Source: Rhynochetos jubatus
Taxonomy: Eukaryota; Chordata; Aves; Eurypygiformes; Rhynochetidae
Assembly: GCA_027574665.1 (NCBI GenBank)
Contig: CM050649.1
Location: forward strand, 68,954,585 to 69,018,584
Length of the DNA stretch: 64,000 nucleotides
Direction: 5' to 3'
In this document: in pieces, positions 58,906 to 64,000 of the stretch
How the letters are laid out: every line of letters starts with the position of its first letter
How positions within the stretch are numbered: position 1 is the stretch's first letter
Made by a program: the position numbers and the translations under genes
Notes under the pieces: generated by a model
What the model was told of the DNA's origin: nothing
What the model saw: only the letters and a program-made list of their open reading frames with translations
Database searches by the model: none

Positions 58906-58957
58906 ATACACGTGCATATGCACGCACACACGCACGCACACACGCACACGCACATAT
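58906..58957. repeat. 52-bp perfectly alternating purine-pyrimidine tract
   Basis: The tract is CA/CG/TG-rich with no break in alternation over 52 bases, containing CACGTGCATATGCACG near its start. It is a strong Z-DNA candidate less than 1 kb downstream of a CpG island, a location where negative supercoiling from transcription would favour the transition. Confidence 0.85.
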
Positions 58958-59620
58958 CTGTGTATATGTATTTATTCAGCAGCGATGTGCCTTTTAAACT
59001 GAGCAGTGATTTCCCTCCTACATCTGGATGTATAACACACACACACAGTGATGATACCTAAGGTGTTTGGGGGTGGGGATGCATAATATCTTATAAATTT
59101 GAAGTTTTTATCAGGCAGAGCAGATTACTTTAAGCGTTCAATTTCTCAGCGATCCAATTTTATTAGGATTTACTATCATTTGTGCTGCGCATCCCTGGGG
59201 AAATAATGCTTTGATTAATGTAATCCTGGGCTGGGATCCGCCACATGCCCCTCTCCCAAGAGAAGGGCCCTGTTTGACAAACAAAAACAGAGCAGCAACT
59301 ATTGCAATCTGCACTCACCTTTCAAAAGCACACAGCCCCGCACGCACACACGCACACAAAATATAACCCCCTCCTCCCCCCAAGCCCAAATACAATAGCT
59401 GCATCTCAAAACAATGTGCACTTATTCATTTGCACACAATGCCTCTGATTCAGTGTGGGCTGTACAGTCCAGCCCTCGACTGCACAGAGCCAGCCCCAAA
59501 AGGATCCTGCTCTGTCCCCCGCTGAGAAGCTGAAGCATCTCTGGGAAGCTCAATGCCTCCCTGTTATTTCAGGCTTTCCTTGGACTCCCAACATTTCTGC
59601 CTCTTTGTTTCCCACCGCAG

Positions 59621-59754
59621 GCCTTGCCGCAAACCGATTTCAAGCCTGCTCCTTCGACCCACCGGCAGTCCAGGGGTCCAAGAAGCTGTCCCCGCGAGGC
59701 TCCCTGTCACCCACCCCGGGGAGGGGACACATGTTCCTCTCTAAATGGGCCCTG
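59621..59754 (+). other. Candidate internal exon (134 nt)
   Basis: A pyrimidine-rich acceptor ('ctttgtttcccaccgcag') ends at 59620 and a consensus donor CTG|GTAAGT begins at 59755. A frame is open throughout the segment and well beyond it on both sides, so coding status cannot be judged; the Ser/Pro-rich translation resembles no protein I recognise. It lies 1.3 kb downstream of the CpG island on the + strand, consistent with a spliced transcript starting there, either a lncRNA or a 5' UTR exon. Chance is a real alternative. Confidence 0.25.
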
Positions 59755-60399
59755 GTAAGTGAATCACAGCCAGGCACTCTGCTCAACTCACAGGGGGACT
59801 GGGGGACGGGGAGGGGGGAACACAGAAACCCACCTCCAACAGAAAGTCTTGTCACATACATTTTTAAAGGGAAGGAAAGAAAGTATTCCTCCGCCTTCGG
59901 GGGTTGCTTGGGTTTGAGCAGCTTTGTTCCAACAACCCCCCACACCCTCCCCCCAACCTCCTTCTGTTTGTGTCAAAGGCTGGCAGGAACAATAGCGTTT
60001 AAACAGGAATAAACATGCCCAGATCAGAGCCCAGCCCCGGAGAGAGCTTTCCCTTTCTTTGCATCCCTAGGTGAACTGGCCGGTGTTTCCCCTTTTCCTC
60101 CTCCTTCCGTCTGACCCCAAAGCGATGCCCAGAACCAGCAGCCCAAATAGCAGCTTAACGTCGCTTCCTCCCCCCCTCCCCGCCGGGTTCCCCTGCGCTG
60201 GAAGAGGACATCCAGCCCCAAAAGAGGGCTCTGGCCGCACTTGGGCCGCTTTATTCCAAATCCGGATTAATAAAGCCAGGGGAAGGAGGAGGGGAGGGAT
60301 CTCCAGGCTGGCGATGAGGAGGGATGCGGTTTGCGCCGGGGTTTTCAATAAGATGCTGCTCTCTCCTTCGTGTTTACCCACTGACCCCCAATACGGTGA

Positions 60400-61250
60400 C
60401 TCAGCGATTACCGAGCGCTGGGTGTCGGGGCGGGGGGGGGGGGGGGGGGGGGGAGGGAGGGGGGGCTTCCCCTTCCTCCTTCTTTTCTTTCCTGATGAAA
60501 AACGATGCAATTACGTTTCTGCATGCTGATCTGAGAGTTCAAATAACAAGCCTTAAACGCGTTATCAGGCGCTTGTTAAAGAAGGGGGGGGGCGAGGGAA
60601 GAGGGGCTCAGAGACAGGCGTGTATGCGGCTGTGCATGCCTGGGTATACGTGTGCCTGTATACGCGTGTGCGTGTACTTCCACAGGGATGGAGATACGTA
60701 TTTAAATGAAAGGCTGGAGGAAGAGGCTGTTGCTCGGCCCGAGTCCTCGCGCTCCCGGCAGGATGAGGAAAGAGGCTCAGTTTAGAACAGCACCCACCAA
60801 ACGAGACAAGAAGGAGGACGAGGTGCAAATCACCCCTGGGAAAAGTTATTTAGGCGCAACCTCTGGATTTTCCCAGCGCAAATTGACTCTCCTCCCCGGG
60901 CTTGATCCACTTTTCCCGCTCCCCATCCCCCTCCCACCCCGGGGGTGGAGGGAATCCATCCCTATTTCGCGTTTTCCATGCCAGCAGCGGTCCTCTCTCC
61001 CCCGGCGTTCCGTCTGGGCGGGCGTTTGCTGGGGCCGCGGCCCGCTGCGCACCCGCGGAAGGACCGGCGGAGCGGGAGCCACTCCCGGGGTGGCGGCGGG
61101 CTCCCCGCCGGGCTTTCGGGTCCCCGCCTCTGCCCCCCGCCCCCTCTTCCGCAGCTCTAGCAGTCGGCGAGGAATCCTTTCAGAAGTCGGGGTTGAATTT
61201 AGAGAGGGGAGGAGGGAAGGGATGCGAGGAGATGATGAATAATGTTAACT
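60400..61250. promoter_or_regulatory. Second GC-rich stretch with 22-G run
   Basis: GC- and CpG-rich DNA, with the clearest CpG cluster at about 60990-61170 (ggcgggcg, ccgcggcccgctgcgcac, ggaccggcggagcggg, ccggggtggcggcgggctc). It begins with an uninterrupted run of 22 G (60432-60453) and includes an alternating TG/CG tract near 60655-60677. Frames of up to 178 codons are open on both strands, with no domain recognised. It may be a shore or second part of the promoter region at 57-58.3 kb. Confidence 0.5.
60432..60453 (+). repeat. Poly-G tract (22 G)
   Basis: This is the longest G-run in the window, immediately followed by AGGGAGGGGGGG. It is a strong G-quadruplex candidate and a likely length-polymorphic or assembly-uncertain site. 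Confidence 0.9.
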
Positions 61251-61254
61251 TTTG

Positions 61255-62455
61255 ACTGTAGGAGTCATGATGGAGTTGAGCGAAGCTGCGGGGAAATATG
61301 TCATTTAATCCCCGGGCTACCCAAGTCCCTTTTATCAGCCATCGTGATGCTGGAATTATACTGCCGGAAGAGCGACTGAGTACTTAAAAGTATCCAACAT
61401 CAGGCAAAGAGATAGATTGGAGGAACGAGTGTAAAATGAACACGCGTACAAACTAACCACACGACCGTGAAAACCCCAAGCGGATTAGATAAATATAAAT
61501 ATATGTGCATTAAAGAAAGAAAGAAAAAAAAAAAAAAAAAAGAAAAGAAAAAGGCACGGTAAAACCGTGGCTGCTGCTGCATTCACGCAAGAACAGACAG
61601 CGTGTGCATGTTTGTGTGCAATGCCAAAAAGAGCAGCCTTAAGGTTGACCTACTGCAATCTGCACCGAGCTCCTCAGACAATAGACAAGTTCAAATGTCA
61701 AAAAATCTAATAATAAAAAAACAGAGCTGCCAAACTGCACGAACTGTTTTCTGGTGTATCACAATTATTCACCCTCTTATCCACTAAGAGACTGCCAGTC
61801 CTTATGCGCATAAAAGAAAATCTATGTAATGCATATGGATCTTTCTTTTTTTTTTTTTTCACATGTGAAACGCTATTGAGATGGCAAGCACGCAAATCAG
61901 AATGATATCATGTCTAATAAAAGCGGGGCTAAGGTTTTCACAGTCTCTTTTAAAAGACTCCAACTTGTAAATCCCCTTTTTATGTCGCTACATGCACAAT
62001 TATTCTTATAAATAAAAATCTACATGTTCAAGGAGCTGGATTGGAACCATATATCCCTCTGATTTTAACGTCGGTGGGAGCATTAGGTTTCCATCATATG
62101 TAATGTGTCTACGTTGAGCTCAAGTCAACAGATAGATTGTTCCATTCATTTGGCAACTTTCATTACAGTCCGTGTGAGGTGAACCCTAAGCACGACACGT
62201 TGGGTAATATCAGAATTATGCAGCAGGGAAAGAAAGGACCTCTATTTTAAAAGCTATCTTGCTTTGCATGTGCAGTTCTGCATTATTGTCCTAATTTATT
62301 ACAGAACCCGAAATGCTTTGTTACTCTCCAAACAATAAATAAGGTTCCGAGTGAAGCCTTCAGAATAAAAGGTATGGAGAAATGATCCGCCTGCCTATTG
62401 TGTTTATCGTTATTATCGCCAGCCTTTAAAAGTAATCTGTGTATTTTCCTATTTC
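61255..62455. promoter_or_regulatory. AT-rich candidate conserved block
   Basis: After the GC-rich stretch the DNA becomes AT-rich and word-diverse, with an A tract (about 61524-61541) and a T tract (about 61848-61859). From about 61900 the density of homeodomain, nuclear-receptor and GATA/FOX-type words rises ('taatttattacag', 'caataaataaggt', 'tcgttattatcgcc'). No gene is seen. It leads directly into the candidate exon at 62462. Confidence 0.3.
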
Positions 62456-62461
62456 CTCCAG

Positions 62462-62528
62462 GTTGGTCAGTGTAATATCCCTAGCGCGGCTATCAACGTG
62501 GTCATAAGAACTATGAACTACAGTGTGG
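62462..62528 (+). other. Candidate exon (67 nt) with strong splice signals
   Basis: A good acceptor ('gtattttcctatttcctccag') ends at 62461, and the donor GG|GTAAGC begins at 62529. Of the three forward frames only the one starting at 62462 is open across the segment; the other two hit stops. The open frame reads on beyond the donor to a TAG at about 62645, and includes an ATG at 62513. The peptide begins VGQCNIPSAAINVVIRT, which I do not recognise. It may be an exon of a spliced transcript from the CpG island, or conserved noncoding DNA with chance splice signals. The surroundings (62270-62800) look conserved. Confidence 0.3.
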
Positions 62529-62539
62529 GTAAGCTCGAA

Positions 62540-62870
62540 AAACCCAGAGCGGATCACATTAGCCAAGAACGCTACAGATCTGGAAGCCAGTCAACTTCAC
62601 GTTTTCAGCTGACTGCTGTATTATGCACGAATGTGTTTCACATATAGCAGACTGTATACGGAATATGTCTTTATGTTGAACATTTTCATTTGTACATGCT
62701 AATTAGGCAGTTGGTCTCCACGGTTATATTAGTAGATACCTAATCATTCCCCACTAGAAGTAAATGAATACTTAAACGCGGTAAACATCCACTTTTCTTT
62801 TCCCTACCTCCGTGACAGTAGCGCTTCTACATCCCTTTTTTCCTTTTTTCTATTCGGACAAAATAGGCAC
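62540..62870. promoter_or_regulatory. Candidate conserved regulatory block
   Basis: The segment has diverse words with homeodomain and forkhead-type sites ('catgctaattaggcagt', 'gatacctaatcattcc', 'gcggtaaacatcc') and CpG retained in AT-rich context (cacgaatgtg, aaacgcggtaaac). No coding potential is evident beyond the open frame described for the candidate exon just upstream. Confidence 0.25.
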
Positions 62871-62882
62871 TTCTTAAAAGAA

Positions 62883-62902
62883 GGGGGGGGGGGGGGGGGG
62901 GG
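62883..62902 (+). repeat. Poly-G tract (20 G)
   Basis: This is an uninterrupted G run between A-rich flanks (aaaagaa before, agaggacg then A8 after). It is another member of the G-run series on the + strand in the last 8 kb. Confidence 0.9.
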
Positions 62903-63122
62903 AGAGGACGATAAAAAAAAAAGTCAAAACCCAGAAAAAATCCCCCAAAAGCCCGCTCTCTGTAGCACTCTTACAATTAGGGTGCCACTTGAGGCACAAA
63001 GCCGGCGATCCGAGCCGAACCGGGCTGTTCTCAGAAGCGGCCGGCCAAGTGAAGTTTTGCCGAATTAACTTGTTGCTCGTTTTAGCGCTGGGTTGTCCGA
63101 CCGCTCGCGGTACCCCCGGAGC

Positions 63123-63196
63123 CTGCTGCATGCTGGTGCATGCTGCTGCTGCTGCTGCCGCCCGATGCAGGCATGCAGCAGAGGAGCTGAGCTCCT
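63123..63196. repeat. Stem-loop with 11-bp perfect arms and a CTG repeat, plus adjacent palindrome
   Basis: CTGCTGCATGC (63123-63133) and GCATGCAGCAG (63171-63181) are perfect inverted repeats; the 37-nt loop contains about five CTG/GCT units. Directly after it, AGGAGCT-G-AGCTCCT (63182-63196) forms another perfect palindrome. The surroundings are CpG-rich (ccgaccgctcgcggtacccccgg). The structure would fold in single-stranded DNA or RNA, and the triplet tract could vary in length. No gene product is assigned. Confidence 0.75.
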
Positions 63197-63199
63197 GAC

Positions 63200-63720
63200 T
63201 CCTGTCTTCTTTAAAATAGAACGCGGGTTACACTTGGGGCGGGGGGAAGGGGGAAGCAGAGAAAACCTGGGGGAAAATCCGCTCAGTCCCCGACCCAGGA
63301 TGCTGAACTTCGCTGGGCTCTTTCAACTCCCCAGACCCTCCCGTTTGAGAGGCGAGGGAAATGTTCAGGAAAATAAGAGAAACCTCAAGTCAGAGAGCAC
63401 GTTGCTGAAGAGAATCGCGCTCTGGAAATGTGTTTTACTAGTCTGGAATATTGCTAGTGCTTATTCCGCCAAAGGCGGTGGGTGGAAAGTTTTGTTCATG
63501 TAAATATCTCAACCCTTTCCCCGCACGGTCAGTACACACCGAGGCTCGTCTCCCTTTTCCAAATGAAGTCCCACGAACACTTGAAATGGAAAGTGTATGT
63601 TCTCGTAGGTGGTTTTCTCTCTTTGATTACTTTTCTCTTTTTTTCTCTTTCCCCAATTTTTCTCCCTTTTTTTTTTTTTTCGTGCGTGTATGTGTTAGGT
63701 TTTTAGGCGGGGAGTTTATC
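63200..63720. other. Noncoding DNA between the triplet stem-loop and the 3' promoter-like segment
   Basis: Moderately GC-rich at first, then pyrimidine-rich (about 63620-63680, with a T tract ending in 'cgtgcgtgta'). Short frames here have no domain. The pyrimidine-rich tract resembles a splice polypyrimidine tract, but no clear AG with a downstream exon follows it. Confidence 0.4.
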
Positions 63721-63759
63721 TTGCCAGGATCTATCATATTTATGGGCTGTGTGATTTCC

Positions 63760-64000
63760 AGGGCTCCAATTGGTCTTTCCTTGATGGGGGCAAGGAATAA
63801 AACTTTCCCAGTCGCACGGAAACTGCTGGGGCTCCAGCGCGGGGGAACAAAGTGGCTTCAGCCCCCGCCCTCAGCGCTTTCTCCCCCCCTTCAGCCCCCC
63901 CGCCCTGCCCGGGACATCCCCCTTGCAGGTGCGTTAGGGGATGCTGCAGTCACGCTTGTCCGCCGGTGCCCGGCCCCGTACCGACGGGCTGGGGCGGGGG
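63760..64000 (+). promoter_or_regulatory. Promoter-like segment (CCAAT, TATA-like, GC-rich downstream)
   Basis: CCAATTGG (63766-63773) is followed about 25 bp later by a TATA-like GGAATAAAACT (63795-63805), and then by increasingly GC- and CpG-rich DNA to the window end, consistent with a start site at roughly 63825-63840 and a GC-rich leader. The order and spacing are those of a classical vertebrate promoter on the + strand. No initiator or ATG-led known protein follows within the window, so this remains a compositional inference. Confidence 0.3.

Larger units (their letters stand above)
58305..60400. other. GC-moderate flank of the CpG island
   Basis: CpG density falls after 58300. The stretch holds the alternating CA/CG tract at 58906-58957, an AT-rich regulatory-looking segment at 59090-59300 (with 'gctttgattaatgtaatcct', containing ATTA and TAATCC words typical of homeodomain/OTX binding), a candidate exon at 59621-59754, and GC-richer DNA from 60100. 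The 185-codon frame at 59455-60012 crosses the candidate exon but has no domain I know. Confidence 0.4.

Noticed and set aside
60071-61255. Overlapping frames of 117-178 codons
   Set aside because: Open on both strands across a GC-rich stretch with a 22-G run; no recognisable domain or splice support.
1-64000. CRISPR arrays, operons, phage or bacterial insertion sequences
   Set aside because: No direct-repeat/spacer array, no dense same-strand coding, and all mobile-element traces are vertebrate retroelements or MITE-like repeats.

Overview
The window looks like vertebrate, most probably avian (or at least sauropsid), nuclear DNA that contains no recognisable protein-coding gene. Supporting signs are fossil CR1 LINE pieces in several places, long homopolymer tracts of mixed T/G type (GGTTTGGGT(n), GGTTTGGTGGGGTTT(n)) that I associate with bird genomes, an overall lack of CpG broken by discrete CpG-rich patches, and no compact ORF/RBS organisation. 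The open frames present are short, do not resemble any protein I know, and the longest ones lie in GC-rich low-complexity DNA where stop codons are rare by composition.

Layout. 1-35 kb is mostly AT-rich, unique-looking intergenic or intronic DNA with old repeats: an L2/MIR-like tail (about 3.0 kb), a sauropsid fold-back element (5.2 kb), a CR1 3' piece (11.9-12.1 kb), a CR1 reverse-transcriptase fossil (22.8-23.1 kb), another fold-back (24.26-24.33 kb), a 5S rRNA-headed SINE fossil (29.54-29.8 kb) and a CR1 3' region split by about 0.6 kb of other DNA (30.3-31.67 kb). 35-57 kb alternates AT-rich, homeodomain-motif-rich blocks (about 40.0-40.3, 43.9-44.05, 45.6-46.8, 50.3-50.5, 53.2-53.9 and 54.8-55.9 kb) that read like conserved regulatory DNA with small CpG-rich patches (35.0-35.3, 41.7-42.0, 54.0-54.8 kb). 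57.0-58.3 kb is a strong CpG island with extreme G-runs, 60.4-61.2 kb is a second GC-rich stretch, and from about 63.7 kb to the end the sequence becomes promoter-like again (CCAAT, TATA-like, then GC-rich).

Interpretation. The simplest reading is the flank of a developmental regulator locus, or a large first intron: a gene desert with many candidate enhancers running into CpG-island promoter DNA at the right end. Two segments on the + strand downstream of the island (59621-59754 and 62462-62528) have good acceptor and donor splice signals and may be exons of a spliced transcript, coding or not, that starts in the island. I could not identify the gene. Conservation, transcription and repeat-family names are inferences needing alignment, RNA-seq and RepeatMasker.
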